Shown here: piece by piece, positions 14,601-22,876 of the stretch
How positions within the stretch are numbered: position 1 is the stretch's first letter
How the letters are laid out: each line of letters begins with the position of its first letter
Source of the DNA: an uncultured Eisenbergiella sp.
GTDB taxonomy: Bacteria; Bacillota; Clostridia; Lachnospirales; Lachnospiraceae
Reading direction: 5' to 3'
Assembly (NCBI GenBank): GCA_910585455.1
Contig: CAJUEL010000060.1
Location: 1-23,140 of the forward strand
Length of the DNA stretch: 23,140 nt
Notes under the pieces: model-generated
The model's database searches: none
What the model was told of the DNA's origin: nothing
The model's input: only the letters and a program-made list of their open reading frames with translations
Made by a program: the position numbers and the translations under genes

Positions 14601-14771
14601 CAGCTGCCGCCATGACTGAGGCAAAACGGTCCTTTCACCCCCAGTCTATGCAGGCTGACGGCGGATTATGCTGTCCTGTAATGGAGAAAAGACATTCCAC
14701 AATCCGCCGGTTCCCTCTTTCTTTTCATTCCTGCAACGCTCGATGTCCGTCATGTATCAGATCATCAGCCG

Positions 14772-15707
14772 CTAATCGATCAGCATCTTCGCCGCGCCAT
14801 AGATTCCTGCGTCATTGCCCAGACGTGCCAGCGTGAACAACGCACCCCGGCAGCCCTTAAAGGCATATTTCTGGAAATTCTTCTGAATATAGTCGATCAG
14901 AATACTGCCCGCCTTGGAAACGCCGCCGCCGATGACAAAGATTTCCGGATTGACCACATTGGCTATGGTTCCCAGCGTCCTGCCCAGATACCAGCCGAAC
15001 TCCTCCGCCACCTCCATCGCCAGAAGGTCGCCGTCCTTGACCGCATCCCATACGTCCTTCGCCGTCACCTCCGTGCCGCGCAGCACGCTTTCCCGGCCGC
15101 TTTCTGCAAGCTTCTGCTTTGCCAGCCGCACCACGCCGGTCGCTGACACATACTGCTCCATACAGCCGCAATTGCCGCAGTTGCACGGAATCGTTTCTTC
15201 ATCGTTCACGTTGATATGCCCGATTTCTCCCGCAGCGCCCATCGCGCCGGGAAGAATTCTGCCTCCCATTATGATGCCGCCGCCCACGCCGGTTCCCAGC
15301 GTCACCATCACCACATGCTCATAGCCGCGGGCGCCGCCCTGCCACACTTCTCCCAGAGCCGCCACGTTGGCATCGTTTCCTGCCTCCACCGGCATATTAA
15401 GAAGAGTCTGCAGCTCCTTCTTAATATTAAAAACGCCCCAGCCCAGATTCACCGCCCGATAGATCGTCCCTTCCGAATCGACCGGACCGGGCACACCGAT
15501 GCCCACGCCGATCACATCCTCACGTTCCATCCTGCGCTCTTCCATTTTCTGCAAAATGCTCTTGGCAATATCAGGCAGGATCGCTTTTCCTTCCTCCGCC
15601 GTCACCGTGGGAATTTCCCACTTGTCCAAAAGATCGCCGTCTGTACGGAACAGGCCCAGCTTCACGGTCGTTCCGCCCACATCCACACCAAAACAGTATT
15701 TGCTCAT
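14772..15707 (-). CDS. glcK: ROK-family glucokinase
   Basis: A 311-residue sugar kinase that makes glucose-6-phosphate with ATP. The N-terminal phosphate loop is GVDVGGTTVKLGLF (7-20). Catalytic D112 is in AGNDANVAALGE, and the second ATP motif is TLGTGVGGGI (137-145). The zinc-binding ROK signature is complete: H164 in EIGHI and C175/C177/C180/C182 in CNCGNCGCMEQY. The E161-x-x-H164 pattern is that of glucokinases rather than ROK repressors, and there is no N-terminal helix-turn-helix. AGGGG is six bases before the start. It follows hprK by 46 bases, linking it to the regulatory system that senses glycolytic flux. N-acetyl-sugar substrates cannot be excluded. Confidence 0.92.
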   Translation of the reverse strand: MSKYCFGVDVGGTTVKLGLFRTDGDLLDKWEIPTVTAEEGKAILPDIAKSILQKMEERRMEREDVIGVGIGVPGPVDSEGTIYRAVNLGWGVFNIKKELQTLLNMPVEAGNDANVAALGEVWQGGARGYEHVVMVTLGTGVGGGIIMGGRILPGAMGAAGEIGHINVNDEETIPCNCGNCGCMEQYVSATGVVRLAKQKLAESGRESVLRGTEVTAKDVWDAVKDGDLLAMEVAEEFGWYLGRTLGTIANVVNPEIFVIGGGVSKAGSILIDYIQKNFQKYAFKGCRGALFTLARLGNDAGIYGAAKMLID

Positions 15708-15753
15708 ATCGTACCCCTTTTTTCTGTTTTATGATTCCAAGAGAGCCGCTTTA

Positions 15754-16692
15754 TCAGTCGTCCAGCTCTCTCCTGCGCGCCAGAGAATTCTGCACACGGC
15801 TGTACAGCTCCTGCGCCGCATTGTAGCCCATCTTCTTCTGCCGGTGATTGACCGCCGCAGACTCACAGATGATCGCCAGATTCCGGCCCGGACGGATCGG
15901 AATATTGTGGCATACCACCTTATTCCCCAGATACTCCGTATACTCCTCCTCCAGACCCAGTCTGTCGTATTCCTTATCCTTGTCCCAGTCCTCCAGCCGG
16001 ATAACCAGATCGATGCTCTGGGTTTCCCTGACACAGGACGCGCCGAACAGCGCCTTCACGTCCACGATGCCGATACCTCTCAGCTCGATAAAGTTCTTCG
16101 TGATATCGGGAGCACGTCCCACCAGCGTATCGTCGCTCACCTTGCGGATCTCCACCACGTCATCCGTAACCAGACGGTGTCCTCTCTTGATCAGCTCCAG
16201 CGCCGCCTCCGACTTGCCGATGCCGCTCTCGCCCGTAATCAGCACGCCCTCGCCATAGCAGTCCACCAAAACGCCGTGCACGGAAATGCAGGGCGCAAGC
16301 TCCACATTCAGCCAGCGGATAATTTCCGCTGTAAAGGCGCTGGTCGCCTTTTTGGTCATCAGAAGCGGAACGCCCTTTTCGATGGCGATCTGCCGAAACA
16401 GCTCGTCGGGATGCAGATCCCTGCAAAAAACCATACAGGGAATCGGATAGGACAAAAGCGCCTCCAGCACCTGCCTTTCCTGCTCCTCGGACAGGCTTCC
16501 GATATAGGAATACTCCACAAATCCGATGATCTGCAGCCGCGTCGCCGCAAAATGCTCAAAATATCCCGCCATCTGCAGCGCCGGACGGTTGATGTCCGGC
16601 TGCGTGATTTTAATATTCGAGACATCGATTTCCGGTGTCAGATTTTCCAGCTTCATTTTCTCAATGATCTTCGTCAAACTGATGCTTGCCAT
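15754..16692 (-). CDS. hprK: HPr kinase/phosphorylase
   Basis: A 312-residue bifunctional enzyme that phosphorylates Ser46 of HPr and Crh when fructose-1,6-bisphosphate is high and removes it when phosphate is high. This is the core of carbon catabolite repression in Gram-positives. Motifs: H139 in ISVHGVLVDCYGEG, the P-loop GESGIGKS at 154-161, catalytic TDDVV near 176-180, and the HprK signature ELRGIGIVDVKALFG. The start at 16692 (MASISLTKI) follows AGGAGG; the longer frame to 16755 is the uvrC-side spacer. The target HPr-like gene lies about 4 kb downstream on the same strand, and 63 bases separate it from uvrC. Confidence 0.97.
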   Translation of the reverse strand: MASISLTKIIEKMKLENLTPEIDVSNIKITQPDINRPALQMAGYFEHFAATRLQIIGFVEYSYIGSLSEEQERQVLEALLSYPIPCMVFCRDLHPDELFRQIAIEKGVPLLMTKKATSAFTAEIIRWLNVELAPCISVHGVLVDCYGEGVLITGESGIGKSEAALELIKRGHRLVTDDVVEIRKVSDDTLVGRAPDITKNFIELRGIGIVDVKALFGASCVRETQSIDLVIRLEDWDKDKEYDRLGLEEEYTEYLGNKVVCHNIPIRPGRNLAIICESAAVNHRQKKMGYNAAQELYSRVQNSLARRRELDD

Positions 16693-16755
16693 AACCCTTC
16701 TCCTCCTGCCAAAAGCTCTAAGCCCTATTCTAGCACATTTTCCGGTCCGCGACAA

Positions 16756-18618
16756 CTATGCCCGGCGGAAAAAATCGTAGATCTCCTGTGCCACATGCAT
16801 CGGCAGATCCGCGCTGTCTGCAAGCTCCGAAACCGTCGCGTTTCTGACCTCCTCAATGGAGGAAAAGCTGCGCATCAGCGCCTTACGCCTGGCAGGTCCC
16901 ACGCCCGGTATTTCGTCCAGCACGCTCTTGACCTGATCCTTGCTGCGCAGGGAACGGTGATATTCGATGGCAAACCGGTGCGCTTCATCCTGCACCCGGG
17001 TGATCAGCTTAAAGCTTTCGGAAGCCTTGTCGATCGGAATCTCCACATTGTGATAATACAGCCCCCGCGTCCGGTGATTATCGTCCTTGACCATACCGCA
17101 GACCGGAATGGAAAGATGCAGCTCCTCAAGCACCTGCAGGGCGATGTTGACCTGCCCCCTGCCGCCGTCCATCAAAAGCAGATCCGGAAATTTCGTAAAG
17201 CTTCCGAATTCCTCCGACAGATTTTTTTCCTTCCGTTCCTTCGCCTCCTCCAGCCCATGGGTGAAACGGCGCATGAGCACCTCCCGCATGCAGGCATAAT
17301 CGTCGGGACCGGCAACCGTTTTGATCCGGAATTTCCTGTAATCGCTACGCTTGGGCTTTCCCTTCTCATAAACCACCATGGAGCCCACATTTTCAAAGCC
17401 GCTGATATTGGAAATGTCGAATGCCTCCATCCGCTCCAGCACAGGCAGCCCAAGAAGCGCCGCGATCTCCCGCACCGCTCCCACTGTCCGGGCTTCCTCC
17501 CGCTTGATCCGCTCCCGGTCCTTTTCCAGCACCAGCCGGGCATTTTTTTCCGCCAGCTCCACCAGCTTTTCCTTCTGTCCCTTTTTGGGCACGCGGATAT
17601 AGACCCTGCCGCCCCGCCGGGCGGTAAGCCACTCCTCCAGGATCGGAATATCCTCAATTTCCTTCTGCAAAATCAGCTCCCGGGGCACAAAGGGCGTGCC
17701 CGCATAGAACTGCTTCACAAAATCCAGCAAAATCTGCGGCTTCTGGCTTCCGTCCACATGGGTCATATAAAAATGCTCCCTGCCGATCAGCTTGCCGCCC
17801 CGCACAAAGAACACCTGCACCACCGCCTCGTCCCCGTCCTTGTCCATGGCGATGATGTCCTTGTCCTCCCCGTCGCTGTCCGTGATTTTCTGCTTCTGGG
17901 AGACGCTTTTTACGCTGTTAAACAGATCCCGGTAGCGCGCCGCCTCCTCAAACTCCAGATTTTGCGCCGCTTCCTCCATCTTCCCTTGCAGGTCATCCAG
18001 AATCATGCCATAGTTGCCGTTTAAAAATTCCAGCGCCTTATCCACATTACTCCGGTATTCTTCCCTGCTGATGTACTCCTGACAGGGCGCCATGCATTGT
18101 CCGATGTGGTAATTTAAGCAGGGACGGTCCAGCCCGCAATCTCTGGGCAGCACCCGGTTACAGGTGCGCAGCTTAAAAAGCTTGTTGAGCAGCTCGATCG
18201 TATCCTTCACCGCCGCCGCGGAAGTGAAGGGACCGAAATACCGGGATTTGTCCTTTTTCATCAGGCGGGAGAAGAGCACCTTCGGATAGGGCTCTCCCAC
18301 CGTCACCTTGATATAGGGATAAGTTTTATCGTCCTTTAAAAGGGTATTGTACTTCGGATTATGCTCCTTGATCAGATTGTTTTCCAGCACCAGCGCTTCC
18401 AGCTCGGAATCCGTCACGATATATTCAAACCGCGCGATCTGCTGCACCATCTTTTCGATCTGCGGCCCCCGGTTGATCTTCTCCCGGAAGTAGGAACGTA
18501 CCCTGCTGCGCAGACGGATCGCCTTGCCCACATAGATGATGTTGTCCTGATCATCATGCATGATATATACGCCGGGCTTTTCCGGCAGTTTTTTTAACTC
18601 GTCTTCTATGAGAAACAT
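16756..18618 (-). CDS. uvrC: Excinuclease ABC subunit C
   Basis: A 620-residue nucleotide-excision-repair nuclease that makes the 3' and 5' cuts beside a lesion marked by UvrA-UvrB. Domains in order: GIY-YIG nuclease (KPGVYIMHDDQDNIIYVGKA at about 14-33), the cysteine-containing segment (CNRVLPRDCGLDRPCLNYHIGQCMAPC, about 153-180), the UVR motif that contacts UvrB (about 200-232), the RNase H-like endonuclease domain (FDISNISG near 400 and DLLLMDGGRGQV near 485), and C-terminal helix-hairpin-helix (LDEIPGVGPARRKALM). Full length for the family. It starts two bases past the esterase stop, with only a weak ribosome binding site (GGGATAGGA), so translational coupling is likely. Confidence 0.97.
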   Translation of the reverse strand: MFLIEDELKKLPEKPGVYIMHDDQDNIIYVGKAIRLRSRVRSYFREKINRGPQIEKMVQQIARFEYIVTDSELEALVLENNLIKEHNPKYNTLLKDDKTYPYIKVTVGEPYPKVLFSRLMKKDKSRYFGPFTSAAAVKDTIELLNKLFKLRTCNRVLPRDCGLDRPCLNYHIGQCMAPCQEYISREEYRSNVDKALEFLNGNYGMILDDLQGKMEEAAQNLEFEEAARYRDLFNSVKSVSQKQKITDSDGEDKDIIAMDKDGDEAVVQVFFVRGGKLIGREHFYMTHVDGSQKPQILLDFVKQFYAGTPFVPRELILQKEIEDIPILEEWLTARRGGRVYIRVPKKGQKEKLVELAEKNARLVLEKDRERIKREEARTVGAVREIAALLGLPVLERMEAFDISNISGFENVGSMVVYEKGKPKRSDYRKFRIKTVAGPDDYACMREVLMRRFTHGLEEAKERKEKNLSEEFGSFTKFPDLLLMDGGRGQVNIALQVLEELHLSIPVCGMVKDDNHRTRGLYYHNVEIPIDKASESFKLITRVQDEAHRFAIEYHRSLRSKDQVKSVLDEIPGVGPARRKALMRSFSSIEEVRNATVSELADSADLPMHVAQEIYDFFRRA

Positions 18619-18620
18619 TC

Positions 18621-19427
18621 CTATCCCAGATCCTTTTCAATCCCCAGCCACCAGCGCAGCACATTCTGAATTTCTCTATCCCAGTATTTCCACTGATGAT
18701 CGCCGGGCGACGTATGGCTTTCCAGCTCATAGCCCAGCTTTTTCATTTCCGCCCACGCCCGCAGATTTCCCTGATACAGAAAATCCTCTGTGCCACACCA
18801 GGCGAACAGCCGTGGCAGCTCCTTTTTCTCCTTCACAAGCTTTCCCGCCAGGGCGAGGAGATCGTTGTCGGAGCCCTCCAGCTGTGCTGCGCTGCCGAAA
18901 ATCCCTTTGAACAGAGTCATCCGCTCCGGCGCTTCTTTTTCATTCCGCTTAAAATCGCTCACCATGTCCAGCGCCCCGGACAGAGATGCCGCCGCGCCGA
19001 AGGTTTCACTGGCGCCAAGCCCCAGCTTCCAGGCGCCGTAGCCGCCCATGGAAAGCCCTGCCGCCAGGGTATCCTCCTTTTTATCGGACATGCGCGGGAA
19101 AAACTCTCTGCAGATACGGGGAAGCTCCTCCGAAATGAAGGTCCAGTAACGCATTCCATAGGTGGTGTCCGTATAAAAGCCCAGGTGCGTGGTCGGCATG
19201 ACCACCGCGATGCCCAGCTGGCTCACATAGCGCTCGATGGAAGTCCTGCGCTGCCAGATCGTCTGGTCGTCGCTCATCCCATGGAGCAGGTACATGGTCT
19301 TATACTGCCCGTCCTGCGCCATTCCCTCCATGCCGATCTGTCCCTGTGTCTGCTGGGGCAGGATCACATCCATGTTCATGCTCATTCCCAGAACATCCGA
19401 AAAAAAGTCCACATGCATCAATGCCAT
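18621..19427 (-). CDS. Esterase D-type alpha/beta-hydrolase (tributyrin esterase-like)
   Basis: A 268-residue serine hydrolase of the esterase D / putative-esterase family. The catalytic triad can be placed: S126 in GLSMGGYGAW, D215 in CGTEDFLY and H244 in GDHQWKYWD. The oxyanion-side motif LLHGMSDDQTIW (48-58) and the PTTHLGFYTDT segment are typical of short-chain acyl esterases such as lactococcal EstA. There is no signal peptide, so it is cytoplasmic. A strong AGGAGG lies eight bases before the start. It is 61 bases after the ABC exporter and directly precedes uvrC. The natural substrate is unknown; acetylated or short-chain acylated sugars are a reasonable guess. Confidence 0.88.
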   Translation of the reverse strand: MALMHVDFFSDVLGMSMNMDVILPQQTQGQIGMEGMAQDGQYKTMYLLHGMSDDQTIWQRRTSIERYVSQLGIAVVMPTTHLGFYTDTTYGMRYWTFISEELPRICREFFPRMSDKKEDTLAAGLSMGGYGAWKLGLGASETFGAAASLSGALDMVSDFKRNEKEAPERMTLFKGIFGSAAQLEGSDNDLLALAGKLVKEKKELPRLFAWCGTEDFLYQGNLRAWAEMKKLGYELESHTSPGDHQWKYWDREIQNVLRWWLGIEKDLG

Positions 19428-19488
19428 CTTACATTCCTCCTTTTTTTATATGCTGCACGCCCGGGATTGTTTGAACAGGTCTGAACTG

Positions 19489-21177
19489 TCAGGCTTTTTC
19501 TCCCGCGCGATAAAGCTCTTTAAAATAATCGCTGTTTTCCATCAATTCATCAAAGGTTCCTTCCGCCCGCACAATTCCGTCCCCAAATACCACAATCCGG
19601 TCAAACCCTGCCACCGCGTTTAACCGGTGCGCGATCAGAATCAGGGTCCTTTTCGCCGTTCGCCGCAGAATGCGGTTCAGAATCTCTTCCTCGTTCAGAT
19701 TGTCGATGGCGGAGGTCGCTTCATCCAGAATCACCAGCTCCGTGTCCTCCAAAAGCATCCTCGCCAGCGCGAGCCGCTGCTTTTCCCCGCCGGAAAGCAC
19801 CGTCCCCCGCTCACCCAGATAGCTGTCCAGCCCCTCCGGCATTTCTTTTACTATATCCAAAAGATTCACCGCATCCAGGGCGTCCCATAGCGCTTCCTCA
19901 CACCTTTGCCCGGATAAATCCAGATTTTCCCGCAGGCTTCCGTCGAAAATGCTTCCCTCCTGAGGCACATAGCTCACGTGCGGGTAAAAGTCCTCCAGAC
20001 ACATTTCCCCGATCCGTCTTCCGCCGACGATCACACTTCCCTGTTCCTCCTGCAAAAGCCCTGCAATCAGCTTCACCAGCGTGGATTTACCGCCTCCGCT
20101 CTCTCCCACAAAGGCAATCTTTTCCCCCGGCTTCACCGTCAGGCTGATGCCCCGCAGAATTTCCTTTTCTTCATAATGGAAATGAAGGTCCTCGATCGTC
20201 AGGCCTCCGGCTTCCGATACAGGCGCGCAGCCTGCCTGCAGCCGTTCTTCCTCCGGCAGCCCAAAAAATTCCGCAAACCGCAGATATGCGCTTTTTTCCA
20301 GCTTATAATCCACGAACAGGACATTGAAAATCGCCACCGGCGTATACGCCCTGTCCACCAGGGTCATCAGCGCCACCACCGTGCCCACAGAAACGGTCTC
20401 TGTTCTCCAGGCATATGCCAAAAGCCCGATTTTCACTGCCGCCACCAACAGCGCAAAGATTGTGAAAAAAGCCTCGTGGACCATCGTAATCTTCACCTTA
20501 CCGTCCACGATCTCCTGTTTTGCCCGCTGTGCCCGCGCAAGCTCTTCTCCAAACCGCCTGTGCATCCTGAAAACTACCATTTCCTGAAAGCCCCGCACCA
20601 GAAAATGCTGGAATTGTTCTTCCCGGTTCAGAATTTTTTCCTTGATCTCATACAGCCTGTGCAGCAGCAGATTGGAAACCAGAAACACTGCCACATACCC
20701 CGCCAAAAGCACCGCCATGATCCCAGGGTTCAGCCGCCAGATGAAATACATGGAAAAGACGATGGAGGGAATCAGCTCCCGGACCAGACACAGATAAAAA
20801 TCCACCAGAATACTTTTCCCCGCCTGCGCTCCGTTTTCAATCCTCTGCACCAGCTTGCCGGTTCCCAGTCTCTGATATGCGTCATACCGGATCCGGCTGA
20901 TCTTCTTAAGCGCCTCCAGCTTGAAATCCAGATATACGCTGTGGTTCAGCTTCCGGTCCGGATAATTGTCCAGATAATTGCTTAAGTATAGCGCGAGCAT
21001 CACCGCCGCATAGAGCAAAATCATGCCCCCGCTCAGCGTTTTTCCAGAAAAAGCGTCCACGATCCTCTGAAAATAGCTGCCCTGAAAGCTTTCCAAAAAG
21101 GCGCTCATCATGCCCATCGCACAATGCAGCGCTACCCATCTGCGGTTTTTCCATATGATTTTTTTGAATTGATTCAT
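19489..21177 (-). CDS. ABC exporter, fused permease and ATPase
   Basis: A 562-residue half-transporter. The N-terminal about 310 residues are an ABC type-1 transmembrane domain, with hydrophobic segments around 20-36, 50-70, 130-150, 155-175 and 240-265. The C-terminal ATPase has Walker A GESGGGKST (358-366), the Q-loop YVPQEG, signature LSGGEKQR, Walker B LVILDEATSAID and the switch histidine in LIAHRLN. The start at 21177 is supported by GAGGAG six bases upstream. Only one half-transporter is present, so it probably works as a homodimer. The substrate cannot be told; nothing adjacent looks like a peptide precursor. It may head the transcript that continues into the esterase and uvrC. Confidence 0.92.
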   Translation of the reverse strand: MNQFKKIIWKNRRWVALHCAMGMMSAFLESFQGSYFQRIVDAFSGKTLSGGMILLYAAVMLALYLSNYLDNYPDRKLNHSVYLDFKLEALKKISRIRYDAYQRLGTGKLVQRIENGAQAGKSILVDFYLCLVRELIPSIVFSMYFIWRLNPGIMAVLLAGYVAVFLVSNLLLHRLYEIKEKILNREEQFQHFLVRGFQEMVVFRMHRRFGEELARAQRAKQEIVDGKVKITMVHEAFFTIFALLVAAVKIGLLAYAWRTETVSVGTVVALMTLVDRAYTPVAIFNVLFVDYKLEKSAYLRFAEFFGLPEEERLQAGCAPVSEAGGLTIEDLHFHYEEKEILRGISLTVKPGEKIAFVGESGGGKSTLVKLIAGLLQEEQGSVIVGGRRIGEMCLEDFYPHVSYVPQEGSIFDGSLRENLDLSGQRCEEALWDALDAVNLLDIVKEMPEGLDSYLGERGTVLSGGEKQRLALARMLLEDTELVILDEATSAIDNLNEEEILNRILRRTAKRTLILIAHRLNAVAGFDRIVVFGDGIVRAEGTFDELMENSDYFKELYRAGEKA

Positions 21178-21642
21178 CCTGTACTCCTCTCGAAACGCCA
21201 CAAATCCTTTTTATTCGTCATGTTTCAAAGCAGTACAGCCGCCCCGCCTTCTGGCCCGTTGCCTGCGGGAATCAATTTTGCCAGCCCCAAATCCTTCCCT
21301 CAATACAGCCGCTGACAAAATTCTGCTGTACTGAGTCATTACCTCGTTTTTCTTTTCTCCCGTTCTTTAAGTCCACCTGTTTTCGCTCCTTTACCTGTTG
21401 CCCGCACATTCTACATATTGCTATCAGTTTACCATATTTTCAAATGGATTGCACTCTGTTTTTATGCTTGACCACAACATTGCGCGGTCTGCACAGATTA
21501 CTTTTCCCGTCCCGGCAGACCGGCTCTCCCTGTTTCGGATTAGAAATTGATTTCCCTGGGGCTGCGCTGTTACCACTTGACATCTGCATTCCACCCGTTT
21601 TACAATGGGAGAAAATGTTCGTAAAAAATGGGAGGTGGGCAA
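21178..21642. other. Divergent intergenic region between ABC exporter and HD-domain gene
   Basis: About 465 bases. It contains no credible gene. Near the ABC side is an inverted repeat, CAGTACAGC (21231-21239) and GCTGTACTG (21325-21333), with a third related copy AATACAGCCGC (21302-21312) in direct orientation to the first; these could be regulator binding sites. The right end holds the promoter and ribosome binding site of the HD-domain gene. The middle (21340-21570) shows nothing I can name. Confidence 0.5.
21577..21606 (+). promoter_or_regulatory. Near-consensus sigma-A promoter of the HD-domain gene
   Basis: A perfect TTGACA (21577-21582), 18-base spacer, TACAAT (21601-21606). Transcription would start near 21613, giving a leader of about 30 bases that contains the GGAGG ribosome binding site for the ATG at 21643. 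Confidence 0.75.
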
Positions 21643-22242
21643 ATGCTGCCGGCAAGAGAAGAAGCAGAACGGATTTTGAAGGAGGCGGAGAGCTGCAACC
21701 CGGGTCCCTGGGGGAACCACAGCAGGGTGGTGGCTGCCTGCGCGCAGCGGATCGCTGCCCATGTGGATGGAATGGATCCCGAAAAGGCTTATATCGTCGG
21801 TCTTCTGCATGACATTGGAAGAAAATTTGGCATAAAGCATCTGAGACATGTATACGACGGATATCATTATATGACAGAGCTTGGATATGATGAGGCGGCG
21901 CGCATCTGTCTGACCCATTCCTTTTCCATACAGGATATCAACATCTATATCGGAAACCGCGATCTGACCGACGAAGAGGAAAAGGAAATCGAGGATGCGC
22001 TGTCTTGCGTTGTTTATGATGATTACGACCGTCTGATCCAGCTTTGCGACAGCCTTTCCGGAACCTTTGGAGCCGTGGACATGGAAATCCGCATGGGCGA
22101 CGTGAAGCGAAGATACGGAAGGTATCCCCAGGAAAAGTGGGACAAAAATCTGGCACTGAAAAGGCTTTTTGACGAAAAATGCGGCAGGGATATCTATGAA
22201 CTTTTGCCTGAGGATACCCCGGAACAGAGCGTCTGGTCCTGA
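21643..22242 (+). CDS. HD-domain phosphohydrolase
   Basis: A 199-residue protein with the metal-binding HD signature: H26 in WGNHSRVV, H56-D57 in GLLHDIGRKFG and a later aspartate, probably D136 in LIQLCDSLSG. This is the pattern of HD-superfamily metal-dependent phosphohydrolases, which act on nucleotides or phosphorylated metabolites. An extra histidine, H92 in LTHSFS, is typical of the small 'HDIG-type' group. The start was moved from 21628 to 21643 because GGAGG lies seven bases before it. It is a single gene with its own promoter, convergent with tadA. Substrate unknown. Confidence 0.88.
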   Translation: MLPAREEAERILKEAESCNPGPWGNHSRVVAACAQRIAAHVDGMDPEKAYIVGLLHDIGRKFGIKHLRHVYDGYHYMTELGYDEAARICLTHSFSIQDINIYIGNRDLTDEEEKEIEDALSCVVYDDYDRLIQLCDSLSGTFGAVDMEIRMGDVKRRYGRYPQEKWDKNLALKRLFDEKCGRDIYELLPEDTPEQSVWS

Positions 22243-22243
22243 T

Positions 22244-22273
22244 AACCGGGATAAAGGAGCGCGCCGGTTTTAA
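22244..22273 (+). terminator. Weak terminator after the HD-domain gene
   Basis: AACCGG (22244-22249) pairs with CCGGTT (22264-22269) and runs into TTTA. The stem is short, so this is a tentative call; it starts two bases past the stop codon. Confidence 0.35.
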
Positions 22274-22303
22274 AGAAAGGCAATGACAATTCATACAGGT
22301 CTG

Positions 22304-22876
22304 CTACCTGGGCGCACCGCTCCGGACCCGCTCGCGCAGCCCTTTAAAAAAGCTTTTCAGCAGCATGCTGCACTCCGTCTCCAAAATTCCCCGCAGGACG
22401 CGAACCTGATGATTAAAGGCGGGTTCCTCCAGCATGTTATAAATGGAGCCCGCACACCCGGCTTTCGGGTTCATGCAGCCGATGACCACCTCCGGAATGC
22501 GTGCCTGCACGATGGCTCCGGCGCACATCTGACAGGGCTCCAGCGTGACATAGAGCGTGCACGCCTCCAGCCTCCAGTCCCCTAAAGCCCTGCTCGCTTT
22601 CTTAATCGCGGTAATTTCCGCATGGGAAAGCGTACTTTTATCCGTATTGCGCCGGTTATACCCCCTGCCGATGATCCTGCCCTCATGCACGATCACACAG
22701 CCGATGGGCACCTCACCCAGCGCCGCCGCTTTTTTTGCCTGCCTGACCGCCTCTTTCATGCATTTCTCATGAAAATCCCGTTTTTCCTCCTGCAAAAGAA
22801 GCCATTTTTGCTTTTCCGCCTCTTTGGATGCCTGCCGCGCCGCCTCTTTTTCCGCTTCCGTTCTGATCCTCGCCAT
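22304..22876 (-). CDS. tadA: tRNA-specific adenosine deaminase (TadA type) with N-terminal extension
   Basis: A 190-residue zinc deaminase that converts adenosine 34 of tRNA-Arg(ACG) to inosine. Motifs: HAEITAI with H85 (zinc) and E87 (proton shuttle), and PCQMCAGA with C115 and C118 (zinc). VPIGCVIVHEGRIIGRGYNRR and GCMNPKAGCAGS are typical of TadA rather than cytidine deaminases. About 40 residues before the deaminase core are a highly charged Ala/Glu/Lys helix not usual in TadA. I placed the start at 22876 (GAGG five bases upstream); an ATG at 22900 would add eight residues but has no properly spaced site, and an internal ATG near residue 40 would give a standard-length protein. Confidence 0.9.
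   Translation of the reverse strand: MARIRTEAEKEAARQASKEAEKQKWLLLQEEKRDFHEKCMKEAVRQAKKAAALGEVPIGCVIVHEGRIIGRGYNRRNTDKSTLSHAEITAIKKASRALGDWRLEACTLYVTLEPCQMCAGAIVQARIPEVVIGCMNPKAGCAGSIYNMLEEPAFNHQVRVLRGILETECSMLLKSFFKGLRERVRSGAPR

Noticed and set aside
13703..14836. Several plus-strand frames of 97-265 codons opposite murB and its upstream region
   Set aside because: They overlap each other and a certain gene on the other strand, with no motifs.
15499..18024. An 841-codon plus-strand open frame opposite uvrC and hprK
   Set aside because: It is antisense to two firmly identified genes, its translation is rich in His/Arg/Pro/Leu without any motif, and long antisense frames are expected in codon-biased G+C-rich genes.
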